Assembly: GCA_900553035.1 (NCBI GenBank)
Contig: USCC01000035.1
Location: forward strand, 1 to 19,950
Length of the DNA stretch: 19,950 bases
Direction: 5' to 3'
Origin: an uncultured Rhodospirillaceae bacterium
Lineage (GTDB): Bacteria > Pseudomonadota > Alphaproteobacteria > CAAGCB01 > CAG-977
Part shown: positions 7,341 through 14,870 of the stretch, piece after piece
Numbering within the stretch: the stretch's first letter is position 1
Layout: each line of letters starts with the position of its first letter
Position numbers and translations under genes: made by a program
Notes under the pieces: model-generated
The model's input: only the letters and a program-made list of their open reading frames with translations
What the model was told of the DNA's origin: nothing
Database searches by the model: none

Positions 7341-7368
7341 GCGAAAAAGGCGGGAATTCCTTCCCGCC
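7341..7368 (-). terminator. Rho-independent terminator of tkt-fba
   Basis: On the minus strand GGCGGGAA, loop GGAA, TTCCCGCC (stem 7349-7368) is followed by TTTTTCGC. It sits 25 bp beyond the fba stop. Confidence 0.9.
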
Positions 7369-7392
7369 CTTTCATTTTGTCCGGAAATCGGT

Positions 7393-8454
7393 TTAGAACT
7401 TGTGATCCAGTTCGCCGGACGCATAGCGCTTTGCCATGTCGGACAGTTTGATGGCTTTGATCTTGGAAGCCATACCTGCCGCACCGAACTGTTCGTAACG
7501 GATTTCGCAGACTTTCTGCATTTCTTCCATCGCCGGGCCCATGTACTTGCGAACGTCAAATTCTTCAGGCTTCGTCGCGAAAATCTTGCGGATCGCCCCG
7601 GTCATCGCCATACGGCAGTCCGTATCAACGTTGACTTTGCGGACGCCGTGCTTGATGCCTTCCTGAATTTCTTCAATAGGCACGCCGTACGTCTGCGGAA
7701 TCTGGCCGCCGTATTCGTTGATCATGTCCTGCAGTTCCTGCGGAACCGAAGAAGAGCCGTGCATGACCAGCGCGACCGTCGGCAGCTTTTCATGAATTTT
7801 CTTGATCGTATCAATCGACAGGATCGCGCCGTCCGGCTTGCGTGTGAACTTGTACGCACCGTGCGAGGTGCCGATGGCAACGGCCAGAGCATCAATGTTC
7901 GTCTTTTTCACGAAATCAACGGCCTGTTCCGGATCGGTCAGGAGCTTGTCCTTGGACAGCGTTCCTTCAAAACCATGACCGTCTTCCTTCGCGCCTTTTC
8001 CGGTTTCCAGAGAACCGATGACACCCAGTTCGGATTCAACGGAAGCACCGATCATATGGGCGACTTCGCCGACCTTGCGGGAGACTTCGACGTTGTAATC
8101 ATAGCTGGACGGGGTTTTGCCGTCGGCCTGCAGAGAGCCGTCCATCATGACGGACGTATACGTATTGGCCAGAGCCGTCACACAGGTGGCAACACTGGAG
8201 CCGTGATCCTGATGCAGACAGACCGGCAGGTCGGGATACATTTCCGTCGCGGCTTCGACCATATGGCGGATCATCGGGTCGCCGGCATAGGAACGCGCGC
8301 CCTTGCTGGTCTGGATGATGACGGGCGAATTTGTTTTTTTCGCGGCGTTCATCACGGCAAGAATCTGTTCCATGTCGTTGACGTTGAAGGCCGGCATGCC
8401 GTATCCGTATTCGGCGGCGTGGTCCAGCAGCTGACGTAAGCTGATCATAGGCAT
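7393..8454 (-). CDS. fba: Class II fructose-1,6-bisphosphate aldolase (CbbA type)
   Basis: Zinc-dependent aldolase joining or cleaving fructose 1,6-bisphosphate (and sedoheptulose bisphosphate in some relatives) into triose phosphates, in the cytosol. 353 residues, the size of the class IIB/CbbA subtype. LHQDHGSS places catalytic D83 and metal ligand H84; E142 is in VESELG; H198 (GTSHGAYK) and H232 (MHGSSSVP) complete the zinc site; NVDTD (275-279) binds the substrate. AAGGAG at 8466-8471 is 11 nt before the ATG, a slightly long spacing; M3 is an alternative start. The gap to the tkt stop is only 25 bp and holds the RBS, so tkt-fba is one operon. The CbbA-type name does not imply carbon fixation: no RuBisCO or phosphoribulokinase gene is present here. 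Confidence 0.97.
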   Translation of the reverse strand: MPMISLRQLLDHAAEYGYGMPAFNVNDMEQILAVMNAAKKTNSPVIIQTSKGARSYAGDPMIRHMVEAATEMYPDLPVCLHQDHGSSVATCVTALANTYTSVMMDGSLQADGKTPSSYDYNVEVSRKVGEVAHMIGASVESELGVIGSLETGKGAKEDGHGFEGTLSKDKLLTDPEQAVDFVKKTNIDALAVAIGTSHGAYKFTRKPDGAILSIDTIKKIHEKLPTVALVMHGSSSVPQELQDMINEYGGQIPQTYGVPIEEIQEGIKHGVRKVNVDTDCRMAMTGAIRKIFATKPEEFDVRKYMGPAMEEMQKVCEIRYEQFGAAGMASKIKAIKLSDMAKRYASGELDHKF

Positions 8455-8479
8455 TTTAAATCAATCTCCTTGTTTCAAA

Positions 8480-10456
8480 TTATTTTCCGGCGATGCATCC
8501 GGCCGCCGCCGCGGCGACAGCGTTCGGCGTGATGCCGAAATGTTCATACAGCTGTTCGGCGGGAGCGGAAGCGCCGAACGAACGCATCGCGACAACCGCA
8601 CCTTCCAAACCGGTGTATTTTTCCCAACCGAAAGCGCCCTGAGCTTCGACCGCAACGCGCGGACAGTCTCCCAGAACGGCTTTCCTGTATTCGGCGGACT
8701 GTTTGTCGAACAGTTCCCACGAAGGCATGGAAACGACGGCCGCTTCAATGCCTTTTTCCTTCAAAAGCGCCTGCGCCTTCACCGCGATTTCGACTTCGGA
8801 GCCGGTCGCCAGCAGAGTAACCTGCCGCTTGCCCGCACAATCGGAAATCACATAAGCCCCCTTCGCGGACAGGTTTTCCTTCACACTGTCCCGCAAGGTC
8901 GGCAGGTTCTGGCGCGACAGAGCCAGAACGCTCGGCGTATGAGCCGCTTCAATGGCAAGTTCCCAGCATTCCGCCGTTTCAATAACGTCGCACGGGCGGA
9001 ACACCAGCAGGTTCGGAATCGCACGCATGGAGGCCAGATGCTCAATGGGCTGATGCGTCGGGCCGTCTTCGCCCAGACCAATAGAGTCATGCGTCAGAAC
9101 GTAAATCGTCCGCAACCCCATCAGCGCCGCCAGACGGAGGCTCGGCTTCAGGTAATCCATGAACACCAGGAAAGCCCCGCTGTACGGAATGAAACCGCCG
9201 TGCAGGGCAATGCCGTTCATCGCGGCGGCCATGCCGTGCTCGCGGATGCCGTAATGCATGTAGTTCCCCGAAAAATCATCCGGAGTCACCGACTTTGACG
9301 CCTTGGCGTCCGTCAGGTTGGAATGGGTCAGATCCGCCGAACCGCCCAGCAGTTCGGGAATGGCCGGAACCAGAATTTCCAGAGCCATCTGGGACGCCTT
9401 GCGGGTCGCCACTTTCGGCTTTTCTTCCAGAAGCTTTTCCTTATAGGCCATCATGGCGTCTTTCCATCCGGCGGGCAAGATAGACTTAATGACGGTGCGC
9501 TCGAATTCGGCTTTCTTTCCGGCGGGCTGGGCAGCAAAGCGTTTTTCCCAGGCTTCACGGGCTTCGGCGCCGCGTGCACCGGCCGCGCGCCATTCCTTCA
9601 TGACGTCTTCGGGCACTTCGAACGGAGCGTACTCAAATCCCAGACGCTTGCGGGCGGCCAGCAGGTCGTCCGTTCCGATCGGCGAACCGTGCGTCTTTTC
9701 GGTGCCTTCCTTTGACGATCCGTAACCGATAACCGTGCGGCAGGCAATCAGGGTCGGCCTGTCGGATTTTTTCGCCTTTTCGAGAGCGGCGGCGATTTCT
9801 TCGGCATTGTGGCCGTCAACCGCGTCCGTGTTCCACCCGTTGGCTTCAAAGCGTTTGCGCTGATCCGTTGACGTGGCGACCGACGTGGCGCCGTCGATTG
9901 TGATTTTGTTGTCATCCCACAGAACGATCATCTTATTCAGCTTCAGATGGCCGGCCATGGAAATCGCTTCTTCGCTGATGCCTTCCATCAGGCACCCGTC
10001 GCCGCAGATGACGTAGGTGTAATGGTCAACGACTTCGGAACCGTAACGGGCGGCCAACAACTTTTCCGCCAGCGCCATGCCAACCGCCGTGGCAATTCCC
10101 TGTCCCAGGGGGCCGGTCGTTGTTTCAATGCCTTCCAGATGGCCGTATTCCGGATGTCCGGCCATGCGGGATCCCATCTGGCGGAAGCTTTTGATCTGGT
10201 CAAGTGTCGCCTGTTTATAGCCTGTCAGGTACAGAAGGCTGTACAGCAACATCGAGCCATGACCCGCGGACAGGACGAAACGATCGCGGTCGGCCCAATG
10301 CGGCGCGGACGCGTCGAATTTCAGAAATTTCGTGAACAGAACCGTGGCGACGTCCGCCATACCCATCGGCATGCCCGGGTGACCCGAATTTGCCTTCTGT
10401 ACACCTTCGGCCGCCATGAAACGCAACGCGTTCGCCATATCTTTATGAGAAACCAT
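8480..10456 (-). CDS. tkt: Transketolase
   Basis: Thiamine-diphosphate enzyme moving two-carbon units between ketose and aldose phosphates, linking the pentose phosphate pathway with glycolysis. I start at ATG 10456 (MVSHKDMANALRFMAAEGVQ) because AAGGAGG lies at 10461-10467. This gives 658 residues, the normal length. An in-frame extension to 10858 would be antisense to the next gene and is not real. The pyrophosphate domain has H26 (SGHPG), H66 (GHGSM), H101, the ThDP motif GDG (152-154) to N183, and H256. The pyrimidine domain has the catalytic E406 in YGIREHGMA and H468 in DGPTHQP. A C-terminal domain begins at about residue 530. First gene of tkt-fba. All active-site positions expected from E. 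coli TktA are present. Confidence 0.97.
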   Translation of the reverse strand: MVSHKDMANALRFMAAEGVQKANSGHPGMPMGMADVATVLFTKFLKFDASAPHWADRDRFVLSAGHGSMLLYSLLYLTGYKQATLDQIKSFRQMGSRMAGHPEYGHLEGIETTTGPLGQGIATAVGMALAEKLLAARYGSEVVDHYTYVICGDGCLMEGISEEAISMAGHLKLNKMIVLWDDNKITIDGATSVATSTDQRKRFEANGWNTDAVDGHNAEEIAAALEKAKKSDRPTLIACRTVIGYGSSKEGTEKTHGSPIGTDDLLAARKRLGFEYAPFEVPEDVMKEWRAAGARGAEAREAWEKRFAAQPAGKKAEFERTVIKSILPAGWKDAMMAYKEKLLEEKPKVATRKASQMALEILVPAIPELLGGSADLTHSNLTDAKASKSVTPDDFSGNYMHYGIREHGMAAAMNGIALHGGFIPYSGAFLVFMDYLKPSLRLAALMGLRTIYVLTHDSIGLGEDGPTHQPIEHLASMRAIPNLLVFRPCDVIETAECWELAIEAAHTPSVLALSRQNLPTLRDSVKENLSAKGAYVISDCAGKRQVTLLATGSEVEIAVKAQALLKEKGIEAAVVSMPSWELFDKQSAEYRKAVLGDCPRVAVEAQGAFGWEKYTGLEGAVVAMRSFGASAPAEQLYEHFGITPNAVAAAAAGCIAGK

Positions 10457-10509
10457 GAATCCTCCTTCAAGGAACAGAAAATAAAAGCCAAAATCTAAAA
10501 ATTTTATTC

Positions 10510-10518
10510 TGTATAGCA
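10510..10518 (-). promoter_or_regulatory. Candidate extended -10 promoter of tkt-fba
   Basis: On the minus strand TGCTATACA, i.e. an extended -10 TGnTATACA (5 of 6 hexamer matches). It has only a weak T-rich -35 17 bp further upstream. It would give a leader of about 45 nt before the tkt ATG. Confidence 0.45.
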
Positions 10519-10609
10519 TACTTCGCCGCCGCGAAAAAGCCTCTTGGGGGACCAGATGGAAAAATATTGGGGCCGCATGAAAAAATAGACGAAAAATTTT
10601 TGTATTTTG

Positions 10610-10637
10610 TTGAAAAAAATACCGGAGCTGGTATTGT
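10610..10637 (+). promoter_or_regulatory. Candidate promoter of the exported hypothetical protein
   Basis: TTGAAA (10610-10615), a 16-bp spacer, and TATTGT (10632-10637). It is well placed for the gene starting at 10675. Together with the tkt promoter it makes this a divergent promoter region. Confidence 0.5.
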
Positions 10638-10674
10638 AAAAGGAGTGAAAGATTTTTTATGAAGGAAAATGCCC

Positions 10675-11463
10675 ATGTCCGGACTGAAAGCCAAAATTCT
10701 GGCGACCGCTTTTGCTTTTTCTCCATTTGCTGCGGCGGCTCAGAACACGTTCTCGTCGGAAAACGAACCGGCGGCGACGGGGATTGAAGTGACCGAAACA
10801 CCGCGTTCCGCGGAAACGGACGGCCGTACGATGGATTTTGAATCCGCCCTTCTGGCACAGCAGGGACGCGAAGTCCTGTATCAGGTGGCCGGGCTGTCCG
10901 ACGGTTCGGCGCTGTACAGGGGACATGCCGACCCGTCGCGAGCCAGCTATGGAACGGATCAGCCCTTCATTTACGTTTATCAGAATCCCAATGGCCAGCA
11001 GTATGACATCACCGACGTTCTGCCGACAACGATTCAGGGCGGCCCGAATGTCAAAATGTTCAAGGATTCCGAGGAAATCGGAAAGAAAATGCGCAAGGCC
11101 GGATTCGGACAGGAGGATGTTCTGCGAATTACGGCTGTGACGCGGGCGTACGGAATGGCACAGGAACGGGCGAATAAAATGGAGCAGGACGCCGCCTATT
11201 ATGGTTACGACAACGGCCATGACCGGACGCGGCGTATTTCCGAACAACGCAAACGCGAGCAGGATGATGCCTATTACGGTTACGGCAAGACGCGCATTGA
11301 CCTGAGCGGCGGCCGCATTCGGGTCGGAGGCGGTGTTCGCATCGGCGGCAATACCGGCGTTACGGGCGATATCCGAATCGGACGCGACGGAATCAAGGTG
11401 AATGGCAGTGTCAATTCTCATGGCGGCCGCATCATCCGCAACGCCCGGAGCCGGACGCGCTGA
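10675..11463 (+). CDS. Exported hypothetical protein with glycine-rich C-terminal tail
   Basis: I do not recognise this 262-residue protein. ATG 10675 is chosen over ATG 10669 (same frame) because AAGGA at 10662-10666 is 8 nt before the former but only 2 nt before the latter. Residues 1-22 form a Sec signal peptide (MSGLKAKILATAFAFSPFAAAA, cleavage before QN). Residues 25-55 are a low-complexity acidic linker. About 56-160 look folded, without a known motif. A near-duplicate DAAYYGYDNG / DDAYYGYGKT occurs at 172-181 and 197-206. The last 55 residues alternate glycine with basic and aliphatic residues (GGRIRVGGGVRIGGN...), which suggests a short beta-repeat tail, and the end is strongly basic. 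It is probably periplasmic or surface-associated. It is monocistronic, with its own promoter and a strong terminator. Function unknown. Confidence 0.85.
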   Translation: MSGLKAKILATAFAFSPFAAAAQNTFSSENEPAATGIEVTETPRSAETDGRTMDFESALLAQQGREVLYQVAGLSDGSALYRGHADPSRASYGTDQPFIYVYQNPNGQQYDITDVLPTTIQGGPNVKMFKDSEEIGKKMRKAGFGQEDVLRITAVTRAYGMAQERANKMEQDAAYYGYDNGHDRTRRISEQRKREQDDAYYGYGKTRIDLSGGRIRVGGGVRIGGNTGVTGDIRIGRDGIKVNGSVNSHGGRIIRNARSRTR

Positions 11464-11480
11464 TTCCAACGCTTTTAAAA

Positions 11481-11517
11481 AAAACAACGTCCCCGTTTTT
11501 TTCGGGGACGTTGTTTT
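11481..11517 (+). terminator. Strong Rho-independent terminator
   Basis: A perfect 15-bp stem, AAAACAACGTCCCCG (11481-11495) and CGGGGACGTTGTTTT (11503-11517), with a T7 loop. It starts 17 bp after the stop of the exported protein. An A-rich 5' side means it could also act on the opposite strand. Confidence 0.93.
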
Positions 11518-11906
11518 GTTTCCCCACAACGCGGCGCGGGATTTTCCGGGGCTTTGAGCCGTAAATAAAATTCTTTTGAGGCGCTCTTCAGGCAAAAGGC
11601 GGGGACTTATCCTGAAAGAGACGGCGCTTTTGCGCCTCACCGCCGGCAGAATTCAAGACGGAAAGGCGGGGCTGTCCATCCTCCGTTTTTTTGAGAGGAC
11701 GTCTCCCGTCACAGAAGGGCGGCGGAGCGATGAACGGATTCACGGCGCGGGTCGGAAAAACCGGGGAGCGGTGAAAACCGTGAAACCGGCGGCGCTTTTT
11801 GTCTTTTGAGAGGCGGGGGCATGAGCCGGCGTCCCGGAAAAGCGTCTTTTGCCTTTACCCCGCCGGAAAAGTATGACACAGTTTCCCGGCTTGAAAAGGA
11901 GGAGCC
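11518..11906. other. Long G-rich intergenic region upstream of ispH
   Basis: About 390 bp without a convincing gene. An open frame from a TTG at 11576 (77 codons) has no RBS and a composition unlike the neighbours. Local structure includes GGCGC-TTTT-GCGCC at 11623-11636 and TTCAGG/CCTGAA arms just before it. The ispH RBS AAGGAGG is at 11896-11902. A promoter for ispH-thrB should lie here, but I see no clean -35/-10 pair. Confidence 0.4.
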
Positions 11907-12851
11907 ATGTCTTTGCCCGAATTAACGGTTTTGCTCGCTTCGCCCCGGGGATTCTGTGCGGGAGTGACGCGCGCGGTTCAGATTGTCGTCGGTGCTCTGG
12001 AAAAATTCGGAACGCCGGTGTATGTCCGCCATGAAATCGTCCATAACAAATTCGTCGTGCAGAATCTGGTGAACAAAGGAGCGGTTTTCGTGAACGAGTT
12101 GGATGAGGTTCCCGACGGCGCTGTCGTCATCTTTTCGGCTCACGGAGTTCCGCTGTCCGTTCTGAGAGAAGCCCGACGGCGCGGTCTGACGACCCTGGAC
12201 GCGACGTGCCCCCTGGTCGAAAAAGTACACAGAGAAGCGAAGAAGAATTACGAAAACGGCCTCAAAACTCTTTTGATCGGCCATCCCGGACATCCCGAAG
12301 TCATCGGAACAATGGGGCAGGTGCCCGACGGCGAAATCATGTTGATTTCATCGGTGCACCAGATTGATGATATCCCCGCGGGTTGGGAAGACCGGATCGG
12401 CTATGTGACGCAGACGACTCTGTCGCTGGACGAAACGAGGGAAATTCTGCAGGCGCTCTGCCGCCGTTTCCCTTCAATCGTCAAGCCGCACCTGAACGAC
12501 ATCTGCTATGCGACGACGAATCGGCAGAAGGCCGTCAAGGCGATTGCCGGGAAATGCGATCTGCTGATGGTGATTGGTGCCCCCAACTCGTCAAATTCAA
12601 AACGCCTGGTCGAAGTCGCCCGCGAGGCCGGATGCCCGCGCTCCGTCCTGGTTCAGAGAGCGTTTGAAATTGACTGGGACGGTTTGAAAGGCGTACAGAC
12701 GCTGGGGATTACGGCGGGGGCTTCCGCTCCGGCGATTCTGGTGGAGGAAGTCATTGACGAACTGAAAAAGCGTTTCAGCGTCACCGTGTCCGAACATACC
12801 GAAGTCGAGGAAAAGGTGCGTTTTCCTCTGCCCGGTGCTTTAGCGGAGTAG
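11907..12851 (+). CDS. ispH: 4-hydroxy-3-methylbut-2-enyl diphosphate reductase
   Basis: Iron-sulfur enzyme of the last MEP-pathway step, reducing HMBPP to isopentenyl and dimethylallyl diphosphate in the cytosol. 314 residues, standard length. The three ligands of the [4Fe-4S] cluster are C17 (PRGFCAG), C101 (DATCPLV) and C200 (NDICYATTNRQ). Substrate residues are visible: H46 (EIVHN), H79 (SAHG), H129 and E131 (GHPGHPEVIG), T171 (TQTTLS) and the SSNS loop at about 228-231. AAGGAGG lies 4 nt before the ATG. It is followed after 4 bp by thrB, an order also known in other alphaproteobacteria (often with rnhA next, absent here). The window therefore implies isoprenoid synthesis by the MEP route. 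Confidence 0.97.
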   Translation: MSLPELTVLLASPRGFCAGVTRAVQIVVGALEKFGTPVYVRHEIVHNKFVVQNLVNKGAVFVNELDEVPDGAVVIFSAHGVPLSVLREARRRGLTTLDATCPLVEKVHREAKKNYENGLKTLLIGHPGHPEVIGTMGQVPDGEIMLISSVHQIDDIPAGWEDRIGYVTQTTLSLDETREILQALCRRFPSIVKPHLNDICYATTNRQKAVKAIAGKCDLLMVIGAPNSSNSKRLVEVAREAGCPRSVLVQRAFEIDWDGLKGVQTLGITAGASAPAILVEEVIDELKKRFSVTVSEHTEVEEKVRFPLPGALAE

Positions 12852-12855
12852 AAAA

Positions 12856-13824
12856 ATGGCTGTTTATACCGAGGTTTCCAACGAAGAACTGGAAGAATTT
12901 CTGGCTCAGTACGATATCGGTGAGGTTTTATCCCTCAAAGGCATTACGGAAGGGATTGAAAACAGCAATTTCCTTCTTCACACGGACCGGGATCTGTACA
13001 TTCTGACGCTTTATGAAAAAAGGGTGAAGCCGGACGAGCTGCCGTATTTTCTGGATCTGATGAACCACCTGCATGCAAAGGGGATTTCGTGCCCGTTGCC
13101 CGTTCCGGGAAAAGACGGCCGTGCCCTGCGTGATCTGTGCGGCCGGAAAGCCTGTGTTTCAACGTTCCTGAAAGGGATGTCAACCCGGAAAATCATGCCG
13201 GATCACTGCGCCGAGCTGGGCCGCGCAATGGCGCAGATGCATCTGGCCGCTGAAGGGTTCAAGGGGACACGCCGCAATGATCTGTCCGTCGAAGGATGGG
13301 AAAACCTCCTGGAAAAAATCGGGAAAGAGGCCGACAACATCGCTCCCGACCTGTACAGTGAAATGAAACAGGAGCTGTACAGTCTGAAATCCTATTGGCC
13401 TTCCGGTCTGCCGCAGGGCGTCATCCATGCGGATCTGTTTCCCGACAACGTTTTCTTTCTGGGGAAAAAGCTGTCCGGCATCATTGATTTTTATTTTGCC
13501 TGCAACGATGCGTTTGCCTATGAACTCGCCGTCTGCCTGAACGCCTGGTGCTTTGAACCCGAAATATGGGAATTCAATACGACCAAAGCCGCGCGCATGC
13601 TGGCCGCGTACGACCGAATCCGTCCTCTGTCAAAAACGGAAAAGGAAAAACTGCCCGTCCTGGCGCGCGGCAGTGCCCTGCGTTTCCTGCTGACGCGGAC
13701 GTTTGACTGGCTGAACCGGACAGAGGGCGCTCTCGTCCGGCCGAAAAATCCTCTGGAGTATTTGCGCAAGCTCCGCTTCCACCGGGGGATCAAAACGTAT
13801 CATGAATACGGTTATTTTGCCTGA
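12856..13824 (+). CDS. thrB: Homoserine kinase, APH-fold (ThrB type II)
   Basis: Phosphorylates homoserine for threonine synthesis. It belongs to the aminoglycoside-phosphotransferase-like ThrB found in alphaproteobacteria and pseudomonads, not the GHMP-kinase ThrB of E. coli. The 322-residue length fits. Near the N-terminus LKGITEGIENSNFLL and LYILTLYEK form the nucleotide-binding region. The catalytic loop is VIHADLFPDNVFF with H191, D193 and N198, and IIDFYFACND gives the metal-binding D211. The start is 4 bp after the ispH stop, with GGAG in the end of ispH as RBS, so the two genes are coupled. A strong terminator follows at 13873. The context with ispH supports ThrB over other members of this kinase superfamily. 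Confidence 0.93.
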   Translation: MAVYTEVSNEELEEFLAQYDIGEVLSLKGITEGIENSNFLLHTDRDLYILTLYEKRVKPDELPYFLDLMNHLHAKGISCPLPVPGKDGRALRDLCGRKACVSTFLKGMSTRKIMPDHCAELGRAMAQMHLAAEGFKGTRRNDLSVEGWENLLEKIGKEADNIAPDLYSEMKQELYSLKSYWPSGLPQGVIHADLFPDNVFFLGKKLSGIIDFYFACNDAFAYELAVCLNAWCFEPEIWEFNTTKAARMLAAYDRIRPLSKTEKEKLPVLARGSALRFLLTRTFDWLNRTEGALVRPKNPLEYLRKLRFHRGIKTYHEYGYFA

Positions 13825-13872
13825 CGATCCGGACAGGTTGCTTCCGCCGCTCTGAAATCCGGGCTTTGAAAA

Positions 13873-13903
13873 AAAACGACCCCGGGAAGTCCCGGGGCGT
13901 TTT
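13873..13903. terminator. Bidirectional terminator between thrB and the small Cys-rich gene
   Basis: AAAACG-A-CCCCGGG (13873-13886), loop AAGT, CCCGGGG-CGTTTT (13891-13903): a 13-bp stem with one bulged A. A run of eight As on the left gives a T8 on the minus strand. It can therefore end thrB from one side and the minus-strand gene at 13968 from the other. Confidence 0.92.
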
Positions 13904-13967
13904 GTCCGATCGGCGGCGGAGAGGGAAGCCTTTAAACTTTTCGCGCCCTCCGCCGTTTTCGGGGGAT

Positions 13968-14186
13968 TTATTTTTCGTTTTCGGAACCGGGAAAAATGCA
14001 ACATGTTCCTCGGCAGACCATGCCTTCCGGACACACGGTGCCCGGAGTGCATTCGGTTTCGGTACAGGTTTTGCCCGAACCGGCCGCGGGAAGAGCCGCC
14101 ATCCGGGAGGCCGGCGCGTTGAATTTCAGCCAGACGTAAAAAATCGCGAATGTGACCAGGATGAAATACCAGAAATATTTTTTCAT
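13968..14186 (-). CDS. Small membrane-anchored Cys-rich protein
   Basis: 72 residues. Residues 4-20 are a hydrophobic anchor or uncleaved signal (KKYFWYFILVTFAIFYVWL). After an Ala-rich linker, the last 32 residues contain six cysteines (41, 46, 52, 58, 62, 63) in CTETECTPGTVCPEGMVC-type spacing, ending in a CC pair. The spacing resembles the modules of the Cys-rich protein at the left edge. The expected topology is a Cys-rich domain outside the cytoplasmic membrane, disulfide-bonded. The RBS is weak (GGGA upstream), which lowers confidence. A terminator separates it from guaD, and the bidirectional terminator lies beyond its stop, so it forms its own unit. I do not recognise the family. Confidence 0.65.
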   Translation of the reverse strand: MKKYFWYFILVTFAIFYVWLKFNAPASRMAALPAAGSGKTCTETECTPGTVCPEGMVCRGTCCIFPGSENEK

Positions 14187-14207
14187 ATCTGTTTCCCATA
14201 CAAAAAC

Positions 14208-14235
14208 CCCCTTTCCCCGCGAACGGGAAAAGGGG
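14208..14235 (-). terminator. Rho-independent terminator of guaD
   Basis: On the minus strand CCCCTTTTCCCG, loop TTCG, CGGGGAAAGGGG (one G-U pair) is followed by GTTTTTG. It starts 11 bp after the guaD stop. Confidence 0.9.
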
Positions 14236-14246
14236 AGAAAACGTAA

Positions 14247-14735
14247 TTAATATTCCGTTTTGTCAGCTTTGTGTTCCCAGGCATTGAAAACGTCAAGCGC
14301 CGTCGTGCCTTCAACGCGAACCATGGGAATGTCGCGTTCTTCGACGGGGATAAGGAACTGTTTGTAGAACGCTTCGTCATCAAAGCCGATTTTTGCGGCA
14401 TCATGGCGGTCGTTCGCGTAGTAAATCGTTTCGACGCGCGCCCACATGGCCGCCGACAGACACATCGGACACGGTTCGCAGCTTGTGTACAGGTCGCAAC
14501 CCGAAAGATCAAACGTCTTCAGATTCCGACAGGCATCCCGAATGGCGGAAACTTCGGCATGGGCCGTCGGGTCGTTGTTCACGGTCACCAGGTTGTTGCC
14601 GCGTCCGACGACTTTGCCGTCCTTGACGACGACCGCGCCGAACGGACCGCCGCCGATTTCCAGAGCCTTGGCGCTCAAATCGACGGCTTCCTGCATCAAT
14701 TTGACTTTTTCGGGGCTTTTTTCAATCTGTGTCAT
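14247..14735 (-). CDS. guaD: Guanine deaminase (cytidine-deaminase fold)
   Basis: Zinc enzyme hydrolysing guanine to xanthine and ammonia; cytosolic. 162 residues, near the 156 of the Bacillus subtilis GuaD it resembles. Zinc site: TAHAEVSAIR with H59 and the proton-shuttle E61, and YTSCEPCPMC with C89 and C92. The NDPTAHAEV context, HDAAKIGFDD (D112) and the C-terminal AW...KTEY ending in tyrosine are features of GuaD. They are not expected in the tRNA deaminase TadA, which has PCAMC. GAAGGA is 9 nt before the ATG. It is divergent from xdhA, whose product oxidises xanthine, which supports a purine-degradation role. Alternatives: another purine or pterin deaminase of the same subfamily. Confidence 0.9.
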   Translation of the reverse strand: MTQIEKSPEKVKLMQEAVDLSAKALEIGGGPFGAVVVKDGKVVGRGNNLVTVNNDPTAHAEVSAIRDACRNLKTFDLSGCDLYTSCEPCPMCLSAAMWARVETIYYANDRHDAAKIGFDDEAFYKQFLIPVEERDIPMVRVEGTTALDVFNAWEHKADKTEY

Positions 14736-14768
14736 GGTAAATTATCCTTCAATTTCATATAGTTGTGA

Positions 14769-14800
14769 AATCGATTGTGTCCTGACGCCGTTTAATCGAT
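14769..14800. repeat. Pair of AATCGAT motifs in the guaD leader
   Basis: AATCGATT (14769-14776) and AATCGAT (14794-14800) are spaced 25 bp apart between the predicted guaD promoter and its ATG. TCGATT and AATCGA also form an inverted pair. The position would suit a repressor site; the role is inferred. Confidence 0.35.
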
Positions 14801-14806
14801 CCCCTT

Positions 14807-14834
14807 ATTATGTTCATTTTTTTTGTCTTCACAA
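14807..14834 (-). promoter_or_regulatory. Candidate guaD promoter
   Basis: On the minus strand TTGTGA (14829-14834), a 16-bp spacer, and CATAAT (14807-14812). The leader would be about 65 nt. It abuts the xdhA promoter back to back. Confidence 0.5.
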
Positions 14835-14852
14835 GAAAATTGTGTCTAAAAT
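14823..14852 (+). promoter_or_regulatory. Candidate promoter of xdhA-xdhB-MFS
   Basis: TTGTCT (14823-14828), an 18-bp spacer, and TAAAAT (14847-14852), predicting a start near 14859 and a leader of about 78 nt. Confidence 0.45.
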
Positions 14853-14856
14853 ATGC

Positions 14857-14870
14857 CCAGACATGTTTGG
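14857..14870. promoter_or_regulatory. 14-bp near-palindrome at the xdhA transcription start
   Basis: CCAGACATGTTTGG reads the same on both strands except for one symmetric pair (12 of 14 positions). It covers the predicted start point of xdhA, where a bound protein would block initiation. Regulator unknown. Confidence 0.4.

Noticed and set aside
6793..8439. Plus-strand open frame of 548 codons across rpe and fba
   Set aside because: It is antisense to two certain enzymes, has no RBS, and its Arg/His/Phe-rich composition is that of a mirrored frame from G+C-rich codon bias.
7393..10456. Calvin-cycle (cbb) gene cluster
   Set aside because: tkt, CbbA-type fba and rpe are present, but no RuBisCO, phosphoribulokinase or CbbR. 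The genes also serve the ordinary pentose phosphate pathway and glycolysis.
10457..10858. N-terminal extension of transketolase
   Set aside because: The family N-terminus and a strong RBS fit ATG 10456. The extension crosses a promoter region and overlaps the exported-protein gene in antisense.
11576..11809. 77-codon frame starting with TTG upstream of ispH
   Set aside because: No RBS, rare start codon, and no signal, membrane segment or motif.
13630..14199. 189-codon minus-strand frame over the end of thrB and the small Cys-rich gene
   Set aside because: It runs through the bidirectional terminator and antisense to thrB. The overlapping 72-residue frame has a membrane anchor and ordered cysteines and is the better candidate.
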